Assembly: GCA_965276815.1 (NCBI GenBank)
Contig: CBDIBE010000010.1
Location: 248,001-312,000, forward strand
DNA from: JAVVHH01 sp965276815
GTDB lineage: Bacteria > Pseudomonadota > Alphaproteobacteria > Acetobacterales > Acetobacteraceae
Direction: 5' to 3'
Length of the DNA stretch: 64,000 nucleotides
Below, in pieces: positions 42,477 to 51,500 of this stretch; position 1 is the first letter of the stretch; each line of letters starts with the position of its first letter. The notes under the pieces are model-generated. The model saw nothing but the letters and a program-made list of their open reading frames with translations. It did not search any database and was not told the origin of the DNA. The translations under genes were made by a program, and so were the position numbers.

Positions 42477-44469
42477 ATTTCCGCAACCTGTTAGAGCTCG
42501 CCCCGATCGGCGATGGCCGGCAAGTGGCAGGGATCGACCTGGATACGTGCCGGGACCCCGAGACGGGCGCCATCGAGGGCTGGGCGCAGGCCATTGTCGA
42601 TCGGCTCGGCACCTACACTGAGGTCAGCCCGTCCGGAACGGGCGTGAAGCTGTTCTTGCTGTACGGCGAAGCCGACCTGGACCGGCTCCGCCGTGCGCTG
42701 GGTATGACCGCTAGCGGCGATTGGAAGCACGGAGCCAGCTGGACTCAGCGCACTGGCGGCGATCACCCACCTGCGATCGAGGTGCACCTGTCAAACCGCT
42801 ATTTCGCGGTCACGGACGAAATCGTGGACGGCTGCACCGACGAGCTTCGCGAGGTGCCAGCGGCCGAACTGCTACAGATCATTCAACACGACGGACCGGC
42901 ACTCTCGTCCGGTGCAATGCCCAGAGAAGCTGGAGCCAACCCAGAGGCAGCCGACCTACTCGCCGATCGAGAGAAACCGCCAGGAACAGCCGGCCGCAGC
43001 AAGCGCGACTTAGTGGGTCGGGACAAATCGCGCAGCGTCCAGGCGTTCAGGGTTGGAGCACTGGCTCGCCGGGCCGGGGCGGACTTTGAAGGCATGTGCG
43101 AGGCGATTCGCCTGAACACCGACACCGCCGATTGGTACATTGAGAAAGGCGTCGCGAACGGCGGCCGCGAGCTTCGACGCATATGGGACAAGGTGACGCC
43201 GACTTGGCTGGACAGCGTTCAGCGGAGTGAGCAAGGCGAGCCGCTGGGCAACGTGGCGAACGCGATGCTGGCCTTGCGGCAGGACAGCGGGCTGAACTGC
43301 GCCTTCGCGTACGACCAAATGCAGCGGGCCGGCTTCGTTGTCGCGCCGCTGCCGGGCGACGATCTTTCGGACCGTCACACTTTCCGGCCGATCCGGGACG
43401 TGGACGTCTCCATGGTGCAGGAACACCTGCAGCTTGCAGGCCTGCCGCGGCTCGGCAAGGACACGACCCACCAGGCGGTCGATCTCCGGGCCAATGAGCA
43501 TGCGTTTCACCCTGTTCGCGACTACTTGGAGAGCTTGCGCTGGGACGGCCGAAAGCGGCTTGGCACCTGGCTTACGGCGTATATGGGCGCCGCCGACACG
43601 GCCTATGGCCGCAACATCGGCATGCTGTTCATGGTCTGTATGGTCGCGCGCATCTTCACTCCCGGCTGTAAGGCCGATTACATGCTGATCTTGGAGGGAC
43701 CACAGGGAATACGAAAGTCGACCGCCTGCTCTATCTTGGGCGGCACGTGGTTTTCGGACAACCTTCCTGACATCCGCACGGCAGGCAAAGACGTCGCGCA
43801 GCATCTCAATGGCAAATGGCTCATCGAGGTGGCGGAAATGTCGGCGCTGGACAAGGCCGAGGCCGCGGCGCTCAAAGCTTTCATCACTCGAACGGTCGAG
43901 CGCTACCGCCCCAGCTACGGACGGAAGGAGGTGATCGAGCCGAGGCAGTGCGTGTTCATCGGCACCACCAACAAGGAGGCGTATCTCCGTGACGAGACAG
44001 GAGGCCGGCGGTTCTGGCCGGTAAAGGTGACCAGCATCGACACCGATGCCCTGACTTCCGACCGCGATCAGCTCTTCGCCGAGGCAGTCTCACTGTACAA
44101 CTCCGGGCAACAGTGGTGGCCGACGCAAAAATTCGAGTTGGAGCATATCAGGCCCGAGCAGGAGGCGCGCTATGAGGCGGATGCCTGGGAGGGCAAGATC
44201 GGGTCTTTCTTGGCCGACCGTCACGGGAGCGTGCAGATCATCGACGTCGCGAAAGAGGCCCTGTTCATCGAAACCCCCAAGCTGGGCACCGCGGAGCAGC
44301 GCCGGATCGCGGCGGCCATGGAGCGGCTCGGCTGGGGGCGGGGGCCGCGCGGTAATCATGGCGAGCGTTTTTGGCGACAGAAAACGGTGCTACGGTAGCA
44401 CACTCCGCCAGGTAGGCCTGGTGACGGTCGAGCCTAAGCGAAGTTACGAGACTAACCGGCGACTCTGAA

Positions 44470-44700
44470 GCAATCAAAGCGCGAGTTGCCGAGATCGACA
44501 CCGACTTGCTGCTCTTGGACGCCGTTATTCACCTGTTGACCCTTGCTACGACCTGGGCGCCACTCGTGGCAAGCGCCAAGCATGCCCCAGCGTGGCACAC
44601 AGGGTGAGCGGAGCCGCGCGCTGTTAGACGTGCTGCTGCAGGCTGGGGGGCCGATCGCGACGGTAGAACCCCTTCACGGGACGAAGAGGGGGTTGTACCA
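44470..44700 (+). pseudogene. Degraded remnant of a small coiled-coil/winged-helix protein
   Basis: Between VapE and the Panacea gene, one frame reads AIKARVAEIDTDLLLLDAVI and, after a shift, another reads GERSRALLDVLLQAGGPIAT. Together these resemble small proteins with an N-terminal coiled coil and a C-terminal REAGGPLT-type winged helix that often sit near recombinase cassettes. No intact frame remains. Identification is tentative. Confidence 0.35.
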
Positions 44701-44786
44701 ACTGTGTGTGATCATCTTGTTTTCGGCGCCTATGATCTCAAAATACCCGGATTCGCTCAACAGAGCCCACCATGGTATGGAGCGCC

Positions 44787-45257
44787 GTGCCGAACCACTC
44801 ACCTCTAGCTATCGCCAATGAGTTTATTAGGCGGCGACGTACGTCCTTAATCCCTGCCCAAATGCAGCTTCAAAAACTTGTCTACAATGCACATGGGTGG
44901 AACTTAGCAATCAACCAAGCTCCGCTTGTAATTGACCGGCCCGAAGCTTGGGATGGAGGGCCAGTTTACCGATCAATATGGAACCATGTCAGGGACTTTG
45001 GTTACGGGAAAGGTGGATTATTGGAGGACCGTACTGGTCAGCCATTTAGTCCAAAATTGACCAGCCAAGAGAAAAGTGTGATTGATTTAGTATGGGATAA
45101 ATACCGAAACTTTTCAGGATTCGAATTGTCTCAAATGACCCACCAACCGGACACTCCTTGGACCAGGGCCTATTTTGGCCGCGGCCAAAATGCAGCTATA
45201 CCCGACGCAGACACCAAAGCGCATTTTACAAAACTTGCCCTAGCGGGACGTGAGTAG
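44787..45257 (+). CDS. Panacea-domain (DUF4065) antitoxin-like protein
   Basis: 156 residues from a GTG preceded by GGAG; an ATG 15 bases upstream is an alternative. The core has LAIANEFIRRRRTSLIPAQM, LQKLVYNAHGWNLAINQAPL, EAWDGGPVYRSIWNHVRDFG and LSQMTHQPDTPWTRAYFGRG, the hallmarks of the Panacea/SocA-like fold. Such proteins serve as hyper-promiscuous antitoxins next to unrelated toxins. The following overlapping gene fits a membrane-acting toxin. The local base composition is distinctly less GC-rich than the neighbours, suggesting separate acquisition. Confidence 0.85.
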   Translation: MPNHSPLAIANEFIRRRRTSLIPAQMQLQKLVYNAHGWNLAINQAPLVIDRPEAWDGGPVYRSIWNHVRDFGYGKGGLLEDRTGQPFSPKLTSQEKSVIDLVWDKYRNFSGFELSQMTHQPDTPWTRAYFGRGQNAAIPDADTKAHFTKLALAGRE

Positions 45258-45681
45258 CGAAGACAGGCCGCCAGAAGAACGAGACCTCGCTCAGGCGCCC
45301 ACTTCACTCCCGTCAGCAAACAAACCGGTAAGCCCGTCAGCAAACAAACCGGTAAGTTTTGAGCATCACCAACACGTGTTGGAGGCGTTTACGCGGGTAA
45401 CGGATGATAGAGACCGGTTAAAAGAAGAATTGGCAGCTCTGAGAATATCCCACGATACGGAGACCATACTTAACAAGTTGATTGTGCCATATGCCAGAAA
45501 AGCATTCTGGTTCATGTGCGTCTAATGCGCCTGTGTGTTATTTCTGCTGCTGTGCGCGATCTTTTTTAAACCTCTTTCATCGCCGGTACTCCAGACTTTA
45601 GTTGGCAGCACAGCGGCAAGCGTAGTAGGATTGGTTGGAATGGTGCTTACTGGAATTTTCGTTGGCGCAAGACGGAAGTAG
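45250..45681 (+). pseudogene. Panacea-associated membrane toxin, interrupted by a TAA codon
   Basis: A GTG at 45250 overlaps the Panacea stop. The frame has a Pro/Ser linker with two copies of PSANKPVS, a coiled-coil segment (HVLEAFTRVTDDRDRLKEEL) and a start of a hydrophobic helix at FWFMCV, then a TAA (45523-45525). The same frame continues as CACVLFLLLCAIFF, a loop and SVVGLVGMVLTGIFVGARRK to a TAG at 45679-45681. The complete 143-codon product would have two membrane helices, as in known Panacea-linked toxins that depolarise or damage membranes. The nonsense codon cuts the first helix, so the toxin looks inactivated. Confidence 0.6.
45309..45356 (+). repeat. Tandem 24-bp repeat (two copies) in the toxin gene
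   Basis: CCCGTCAGCAAACAAACCGG and four more bases occur twice head-to-tail (45309-45332 and 45333-45356), encoding a doubled PSANKPVS linker. The unit is a multiple of three, so copy number changes linker length without shifting the frame. Confidence 0.8.
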
Positions 45682-45699
45682 CACAAGCCCGTCTTAAGA

Positions 45700-46120
45700 C
45701 CGCTGCCAATACCCATTCCACATCCGCGACACCGGATGCCCAAGTGCCGCGCCCATAGCGGCCTCTTGGAAAGCCCCATCGACAAGTGGCCGTTGTCCTC
45801 CCGCCAGGCGATTTCGACCCCATAGGCGCGCAGTACTTGCCGCTGACGTGGTTGTGCTGGCCGATCTCCGCCCGATGAAGCCGGGCGAAGTGGCTTTCGG
45901 CCTGGTTGGTGCAAGCGCCAAAGGCGTACAGCCGGCCCAGCCGGGGCTTCGTCGGCATGGACGATGGACCCCATCGCGATCCGCGCCAGCGCCACGCCAT
46001 TGGCTCCATTTGCCAATACAAGCTGCAGAGTCCTGCCATGGCGTTGACGGTGGCCCACCGAAAACTCACGCCCTGGCAGGCAGCACGCCGTGCTTTCTCG
46101 GCATGGGCAGAAGGGCCCAC
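45700..46120 (-). pseudogene. IS1595-family transposase remnant
   Basis: On the minus strand, pieces in different frames read GSIVHADEAPAG, then GACTNQAESHFARLHRAEIG and HNHVSGKYCAPMGSK, and finally WREDNGHLSMG. These match successive parts of IS1595-type transposases (HADE, NWAES..RLRRAEIG and WREDNRR motifs). There are several frameshifts and no end could be located. It is a decayed fragment separating the toxin pair from the methyltransferase. Confidence 0.7.
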
Positions 46121-46182
46121 CCTGAAGGTGTTTCTATATATCCCCAGAACTCGCGTATCCGTAACGTCGTTCCGCTGACAGA

Positions 46183-46277
46183 CTGACGCACCTGACGCAC
46201 TTCCTTTATAGAAGGCAAACGTGCGCGCGCCTAATAGGAGTCGCAGGAGAGTGCGTCAGATGCGTCAGGTGCGTCAG
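46183..46277. repeat. TGACGCAC repeat cluster upstream of the methyltransferase
   Basis: CTGACGCACCTGACGCAC at 46183-46200 is answered 50 bases later by GTGCGTCAGATGCGTCAGGTGCGTCAG (46251-46277). The second block holds three tandem copies of GTGCGTCA-like units, and the first holds two copies in inverse orientation. The arrangement allows a large hairpin and gives at least five 8-9 bp sites on both strands. It lies just upstream of the ParB/methyltransferase gene, so it could be an operator array, iterons of an origin, or a ParB-like binding region. Confidence 0.55.
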
Positions 46278-46395
46278 AAGTCCAGGTCGCGCCCCGCGCA
46301 TGGGCGAGGCGTCACTGTGAAACAAATTGCCGAGCGCGTGGGTACTTAGGCCGTAGGGTCCGTGCGCATTTTGCGCGTGGCCGCGGAGACACCCG

Positions 46396-47637
46396 ATGGC
46401 TCACCCATTCCCCTCTTACAAACCCCGCCCCGTCGCCGAACTAATCCCGTATGCGCGCAATGCCAGGACGCACTCCGAAGCCCAGGTTGCGCAGATCGCC
46501 GCCAGCATCCGCGAGTTCGGCTTCACAAACCCGATCTTGATCGACGCGGATCGCGGGGTGATCGCCGGTCACGGCCGACTGCTCGCCGCGCGCAAGCTGG
46601 GCATGGCCGAGGTGCCGACGCTGGAGCTGAGCCATCTCACCCCGGCTCAGCGCCGGGCCTACGTTCTGGCGGACAACAAGCTGGCGCTCAATGCGGGTTG
46701 GGACGAGGACCTGCTGCGTATCGAGCTAGGCGAACTGCAGGCGGATGGCTTCGACCTGGCGCTGACTGGCTTCGACCTGGACGAGATTACCGGCTACCTC
46801 GCCGACCCGACCACTGGCCTCACCGACCCCGACGACACGCCGGCCGCGCCCGAAGTGCCGGTCAGCCGAGTGGGCGACGTCTGGCTCATGGGGCGCCACC
46901 GCCTCGTGTGCGGCGACAGCACCGACCAGGAATTGGTCGGGCGAGCGCTGAACGGCGTGAGCCCGCACCTGATGGTCACGGATCCGCCATATGGCGTGGA
47001 GTACGACCCGGCATGGCGCAACCGTGCCGGCCTGGGTCACACGGAGCGCGTCGGCAAGGTCGAGAACGACGACCGGGCGGACTGGCGCGAGGCATGGGCC
47101 CTGTTCCCGGGCGAAGTCGCCTACGTCTGGCACGGCGCCCTGCACGCGGCGAAGGTGGCCGAAGGCCTTGAGGCTTGCGGCTTTCAAGTCCGGGCGCAGA
47201 TCGTCTGGGCAAAGGCCCGCCTCGTGCTCGGGCGGGGTCATTACCATTGGCAGCATGAACCTTGCTGGTATGTAGTGCGAGGGCAGGGTCATTGGTCCGG
47301 CGATCGCAAGCAGACGACGCTGTGGCAAATCCCGAGCCGGGCGCAGGACGCCGACACGGTGCACGGCACGCAGAAGCCCGTGGAGTGCATGCGTCGGCCG
47401 ATCGAGAATAACAGCTCGCCGGGTCAGGCGGTTTATGAGCCGTTCAGCGGCTCCGGCACCACGATCGTCGCCGCCGAGATGACGGGCCGCGCGTGCCACG
47501 CCATCGAGTTGTCCCCGGCCTACGTCGACGTGGCGGTGCTGCGCTGGCAGGCCTTCACCGGTCACCAGGCGCTGCTGGAAAGCGACGGGCGCAGCTACGC
47601 GGACATCCAAGCCGAACGCACAGGAGGGGAGAAATGA
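46396..47637 (+). CDS. ParB-N / site-specific DNA methyltransferase fusion (phage type)
   Basis: 413 residues. An N-terminal ParB/Srx-like domain reads LIPYARNARTHSEAQVAQIA, then VIAGHGRLLAARKLGM. The C-terminal methyltransferase has the catalytic TDPPYGVEYD motif first and the SAM-binding FSGSGTTIVAAE motif near the end, so it belongs to the beta order of amino-methyltransferases (N6-adenine or N4-cytosine). Such fusions are common in prophages, where they protect phage DNA from restriction. The stop overlaps the next gene (ATGA). The target sequence is unknown. Confidence 0.93.
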   Translation: MAHPFPSYKPRPVAELIPYARNARTHSEAQVAQIAASIREFGFTNPILIDADRGVIAGHGRLLAARKLGMAEVPTLELSHLTPAQRRAYVLADNKLALNAGWDEDLLRIELGELQADGFDLALTGFDLDEITGYLADPTTGLTDPDDTPAAPEVPVSRVGDVWLMGRHRLVCGDSTDQELVGRALNGVSPHLMVTDPPYGVEYDPAWRNRAGLGHTERVGKVENDDRADWREAWALFPGEVAYVWHGALHAAKVAEGLEACGFQVRAQIVWAKARLVLGRGHYHWQHEPCWYVVRGQGHWSGDRKQTTLWQIPSRAQDADTVHGTQKPVECMRRPIENNSSPGQAVYEPFSGSGTTIVAAEMTGRACHAIELSPAYVDVAVLRWQAFTGHQALLESDGRSYADIQAERTGGEK

Positions 47638-48014
47638 CGACCCGGGGTGTCACGCTCGAGCCAACAGACGAGCAGCGTCGGATGGTCCGGGCCATGTCGG
47701 GGTTCGGCGTACCGCACAACGATATCGCTACACTGCTCGACGTCGACCCCAAGACCCTGCGCAAGCACTTTCGCATCGAGCTCGACCGCGGCATGATCGA
47801 GGCGACGGCAAAGGTAGGGCAGAGCCTGTTCCGCATGGCGACGGAGGGCAACAACGTTGCGGCCGCGATCTTCTGGATGAAGGCCCGTGCGGGGTGGCGC
47901 GAGAAGCACGAGCTTGTTCTCTCGGCTAAGCCGGCCGAGCAGATGAACGACGACGAACTCATGGAGGAGATCGCGCGAGCCCGCGCTGCTCGGTCGACGA
48001 TCGATGGAGGCTGA
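47634..48014 (+). CDS. Terminase small-subunit-like DNA-binding protein
   Basis: 126 residues starting at the ATG that overlaps the methyltransferase stop. The helix-turn-helix region is TDEQRRMVRAMSGFGVPHND then IATLLDVDPKTLRKHFRIEL; the C-terminal half includes AAAIFWMKARAGWREKHELV, which is typical of small phage proteins preceding the large terminase. Recognition of packaging-site DNA is the expected role. It overlaps the large terminase gene by 11 bases. Confidence 0.75.
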   Translation: MTTRGVTLEPTDEQRRMVRAMSGFGVPHNDIATLLDVDPKTLRKHFRIELDRGMIEATAKVGQSLFRMATEGNNVAAAIFWMKARAGWREKHELVLSAKPAEQMNDDELMEEIARARAARSTIDGG

Positions 48015-49461
48015 CGACTTTGCCTGGGAGCTGGGCCAACGGCGCGCCATCCGTCGGGACTTTGGGCTGTGGTGCGAGCATGCCTTGGCAGGGCAGGGGT
48101 TCATTCCGGCAGCCCACCATCGCTTGCTGATCCGCGAGCTGCAGGCGGTCGCCGACGGAGTGCATGACCGCCTGGCCGTGTTCATGCCTCCGGGATCAGC
48201 TAAATCGACCTACACCTCGGATCTGTTCCCGCCATGGTTCCTGGCGCAAGGCGGCGACCGCCGGATCGTTGCCACCAGCAACACGTCCGACCTGGCCGGC
48301 GCCTTCTCGCGTCGGGTGCGCGGCCGCATTCGTGAACATGGCCTCATGCTCGGCTACAAGCTCGAGCGAGAGGCAGAGGATTTCTGGACCACCAACAATG
48401 GCGGCGAGTATCGCGCCGCAGGCATCGGCGGGGTGATCACCGGCTTGCGTGCCGATCTGGCGCTGATCGATGACCCGGTGAAGTCGCGCGAGGAGGCCGA
48501 CAGCGACGCCCGCCGCAACCGGATCTGGGATTGGTTCCAGGACGACTTGTGCACGCGCCTTCGGCCGGGCGCCGCCATTGTCGTGGTGCAGACGCGTTGG
48601 CATCAAAGTGACCTCGCAGGCCGCTTGCTTGAGGCGCAGCGCGATCACTGGCGTGTGGTGTCCCTGCCGGCGGAGGCGGAGGAGGACGACCCGCTCGGTC
48701 GTGCGCCGGGCGAGATGCTCTGGGGCGACGATGCCTACGGCTACGCCGCCTCGCTCGCTCGGGTGAAGGCCGAGGCGAGCACTCGCAGCTGGTCGGCGCT
48801 GTATCAGCAGAGGCCGGTGCCGGATACTGGCGACTACTTTCAGAGCGAGTGGCTGCATGCCGCCGACAGCTTGCCGGACCGCTCAACGCTGCGCGTCTAC
48901 GGCGGATCGGACTATGCCGTCACGGCGAACGGCGGTGACTACACCGTGCACGTCGTGGTCGGCATGGATCCGAACGGGCGGCTGTGGTTGCTCGACGTCT
49001 GGCGCGCGCAGGCCGCGGCCGATGAATGGATCGAGACGTTCTGCAAATTGGTCCTGGAGTGGAAGCCGATCGGCTGGGCCGAGGAAACCGGACAAATCAG
49101 GGCCGGCCTCGGGCCATTCCTCGAGCGCCGGATGCGCGAGCAGCGGGCGTTCGTGGCGCGGCACGCCTTTCCGACCCGTGGCGACAAAGCGGTGCGCGCG
49201 CAGTCGATCCGTGGCCGCATGGCGCTGGATGGATTGCACGTCCCGCGGCACGCGCCGTGGCGCCAGTCGTTCGAGGCGGAGCTGCTGACGTTTCCGGCTG
49301 GCAAGCACGACGATCAGGTCGACGCGTTAGGCTTGGTGGGACAGCTGCTCGACAAGATGGTCGCCGGGACTGCGCCGAAGAGCGGAAAGGCTGAGCCGCT
49401 GGACTACTACGCGCGACTGTTCGTTGAACCGGATGATACCAACAGTTGGCGAACGTTTTGA
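48004..49461 (+). CDS. Phage terminase large subunit (TerL, Terminase_6 type)
   Basis: 485 residues. The ATPase half has VFMPPGSAKSTYTSDLFPPW as the Walker A-like loop, IVATSNTSDLAGAFSRRVRG, GGVITGLRADLALIDDPVKS as Walker B and VVVQTRWHQSDLAGRL as coupling motif. The nuclease half has YGGSDYAVTANGGDYTVHVV and a late KHDDQVDALG with conserved acidic residues. The length is somewhat short at the C-terminus and the last 15 residues may be foreign. No portal, capsid or tail gene follows, so this packaging motor is an orphan or serves a satellite that uses helper virions. Confidence 0.92.
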   Translation: MEADDFAWELGQRRAIRRDFGLWCEHALAGQGFIPAAHHRLLIRELQAVADGVHDRLAVFMPPGSAKSTYTSDLFPPWFLAQGGDRRIVATSNTSDLAGAFSRRVRGRIREHGLMLGYKLEREAEDFWTTNNGGEYRAAGIGGVITGLRADLALIDDPVKSREEADSDARRNRIWDWFQDDLCTRLRPGAAIVVVQTRWHQSDLAGRLLEAQRDHWRVVSLPAEAEEDDPLGRAPGEMLWGDDAYGYAASLARVKAEASTRSWSALYQQRPVPDTGDYFQSEWLHAADSLPDRSTLRVYGGSDYAVTANGGDYTVHVVVGMDPNGRLWLLDVWRAQAAADEWIETFCKLVLEWKPIGWAEETGQIRAGLGPFLERRMREQRAFVARHAFPTRGDKAVRAQSIRGRMALDGLHVPRHAPWRQSFEAELLTFPAGKHDDQVDALGLVGQLLDKMVAGTAPKSGKAEPLDYYARLFVEPDDTNSWRTF

Positions 49462-49656
49462 GGCCAAAGCGGCGGCATGTTCAACACCCAGCATCGACCG
49501 TTGGTCGGTGTCGAACACCCCGACATGGCCTTGCTGGTTTCACCGGGCCGCCTTACGTGGTTGAGAGGGCGGATCGCGTCGCCATGGATCAGCGATGGAT
49601 CGTAGTACCCGAGGCATCGACATTGGCTCACAGCTGGCGTTCTCGGGAGCGAGCGT

Positions 49657-51438
49657 ATGGACGCCTGGCTGATCCCCCTCGCACGTGGCTTACACGTCGG
49701 GGCCATGCTGGTGGTGTTCGGCACCCTGGTCAGCCGGGTCGCCTTTGGGGCAGGAAATCGGCCCAGGCGAGCCATGGCTCGCCTGGTTTGTGCAGGTTTT
49801 GCCCTGTCCGTGTTGGCCGGGCTGTCTTGGCTGGCTGTCGAGACCGCCGAGATGGCCTGGACGGGGAGCCTGGGCGACACGGTCCTGGTCGCGCCGACCG
49901 TGGCGACGCAAACGCACTTTGGCGGCCTATTGCTGTTGCGCATCCTGCTGCTCGCAATGGCCGTGGCGTGGGCGGGGCGACTTGGCAGCGGAAGTCGAGC
50001 GGCTATCGCGGCGGTGCTGTCTGGTTCCGCGGTTGCTCTTCAGGCCTGGACCGGTCACGCAGCAGCCGCGAGCGATGGTAGCGTACCCTGGCTCGCCGCG
50101 GTGGAAACGCTGCATGTGTTGGCCGCGGGCGCGTGGCTCGGCGCGCTACCGTCGCTGCTTCTTGACATATCGGCTTCTAAGGGCACTGAGGCGGTTATCG
50201 CGGCCAGGCGCTTTACCTGGCTCGGCGTTCCGGCGGTGCTCTTGCTGGGCGCCACCGGGCTGGTGCAATCGGAGCAGCTGATCGGCGGCCTTCCGGCGCT
50301 ATTCGGCACGACTTACGGCCATATAGCCCTACTCAAGATTGGGCTGTTTATAGCCCTCATCGTTCTGGCCTTGCTCAACCGCTTCTCCTTGACGGCCCGG
50401 CCAAGGGAGTTCCGCGCCAGTATCGCGACCGAAACGCTGCTGGGGGCGCTCGTGCTCATGGCTGCTGCGCTGCTGGCGAGCGCGCTTCCTGGCGCGCATG
50501 ACTCGCCGGTGTGGCCGTTCCCGAGCCGCCCGACGTGGCAGGCACTGACCGATCCGGCGGCCCGGCAGGGCGTCCTCTTGGGCATTATCGGTTCGGCGCT
50601 CGCGTTGCTACTGGCGGGCTGGGGGCTGATGCGGCGGAGGATCAGCGTCTTGGCAACCGGGACCATTCTTGCCGTTCTGAGCCTGCCGCATCTCGGCCCG
50701 CTGTTGGCCGAGGCCTATCCCACGACCTTCGAGCATGCTCCGGACGGCTTCTCCGCACGCTCGATCGTGGCCGGCGCGGACCTGTTTGCCCTCAATTGCG
50801 CGTCTTGCCACGGCGCGGGTGGAGCCGGCGATGGCGTGGCCGCTTCCAGCTTGCCTGTGCAACCAGCGGATCTTCAGGCCCCGCATCTCCTGCAGCACAC
50901 CGAGGGTGATTTGTTCTGGTTCATCAGCACCGGCTTCACCGCGCCCGGTGGCGCCGTGGCCATGCCTGGTTTCGCGCCGGCGCTGTCCGACGAGGCGCGC
51001 TGGAACCTCGTGCAGTTCTTGTTGGCCCGCAATGCTGGTGCGCGGTTTGCCGCCTCCGGCCGTTGGCAGCCGCCGATACACGCCCCTGACTTCCCGATCA
51101 CCTGCGGCAACCACAGCACGACATTGGCCGAATTGCGTGGTAGACCAGTGCTGCTGGCCGCAAGTCGCGAGCCGGTCGCGACCGAGGACATCCAGACAGT
51201 TCCGCTAGAGCCGCGCCCCGATCTGCCGAACCAGTGCGCTGCCGCATCACCCGACGTCATGCGGGCCTATGGGTTGCTGATCGACCGGATGCCAGAAGCC
51301 GATTTCCTAGTCGACGCACAAGGCTGGGTGCGGGAATACTGGTACCCCGACAGCGAAGCTGGCTTGCGAGCGCGGGTCGAGGAAATCCGAAGAAATCCTT
51401 TGCCAGAGCCGTCCATGCCCTCTGGGCACGTCCACTGA
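49657..51438 (+). CDS. CopD-like membrane protein fused to cytochrome c and a thioredoxin-fold-like tail
   Basis: 593 residues. The N-terminal 350 residues have about nine membrane helices with the CopD pattern (ARGLHVGAMLVVFGTLVSRV, VETLHVLAAGAWLGALPSLL). A periplasmic cytochrome c domain follows with heme motif CASCHG (C381, C384, H385) and a probable axial Met436 in AMPGF. The last 120 residues (PDFPITCGNHSTTLAELRGR then DFLVDAQGWVREYW) look like a TlpA/AhpC-type fold without a CxxC pair. Copper handling coupled to electron transfer is plausible. It leads a three-gene unit. Confidence 0.83.
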   Translation: MDAWLIPLARGLHVGAMLVVFGTLVSRVAFGAGNRPRRAMARLVCAGFALSVLAGLSWLAVETAEMAWTGSLGDTVLVAPTVATQTHFGGLLLLRILLLAMAVAWAGRLGSGSRAAIAAVLSGSAVALQAWTGHAAAASDGSVPWLAAVETLHVLAAGAWLGALPSLLLDISASKGTEAVIAARRFTWLGVPAVLLLGATGLVQSEQLIGGLPALFGTTYGHIALLKIGLFIALIVLALLNRFSLTARPREFRASIATETLLGALVLMAAALLASALPGAHDSPVWPFPSRPTWQALTDPAARQGVLLGIIGSALALLLAGWGLMRRRISVLATGTILAVLSLPHLGPLLAEAYPTTFEHAPDGFSARSIVAGADLFALNCASCHGAGGAGDGVAASSLPVQPADLQAPHLLQHTEGDLFWFISTGFTAPGGAVAMPGFAPALSDEARWNLVQFLLARNAGARFAASGRWQPPIHAPDFPITCGNHSTTLAELRGRPVLLAASREPVATEDIQTVPLEPRPDLPNQCAAASPDVMRAYGLLIDRMPEADFLVDAQGWVREYWYPDSEAGLRARVEEIRRNPLPEPSMPSGHVH

Positions 51439-51500
51439 TCGAGGTTTAGGATCGCTCCTTCCAGACGGGCATGAAGCCCGCCGAGATTAGGGGGAGTGGA

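Larger units (their letters stand above)
40996..42490 (+). mobile_element. IS5-family element carrying a passenger gene
   Basis: Inverted ends CAGGCTGCGGAAATTC (40996 onward) and CAGGTTGCGGAAATTC (complement ending at 42490) match at 15 of 16 positions. TTAG flanks both sides at 40992-40995 and 42491-42494. The 1495-bp element contains an intact transposase and, still inside the right end, a second complete open frame of 107 codons. Ordinary IS5 elements of this group are shorter and carry only the transposase. Confidence 0.9.
40656..44398 (+). pseudogene. VapE-type primase/helicase gene split by an IS5-family element
   Basis: Pieces 40656-40995 and 42495-44398 join in frame after removing the IS5 element and one TTAG copy, giving a 747-residue protein. 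The junction reads FGVGGVG-LELAPIGDGRQVAG. The N-terminal half is a bifunctional primase-polymerase-like domain (RPLWVAWQTELRTGGKKPTK, AGIDLDTCRDPETGAIEGWA, TEVSPSGTGVKLFLL). The C-terminal half is a VapE superfamily-3-like helicase: ADYMLILEGPQGIRKSTACS, FSDNLPDIRTAGKDVAQHLN, KWLIEVAEMSALDK and FIGTTNKEAYLRDETGGRRF. It would drive replication of the element. It is inactive while the IS is present. Confidence 0.88.

Noticed and set aside
44543..44821. 92-codon plus-strand frame before the Panacea gene
   Set aside because: It only partly overlaps the degraded coiled-coil remnant and otherwise has no family support; treated as part of a pseudogene region.
49462..49656. Possible IS scar after the terminase gene
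   Set aside because: The sequence looks repeated-element-like, but no inverted repeat, transposase motif or target duplication could be found.
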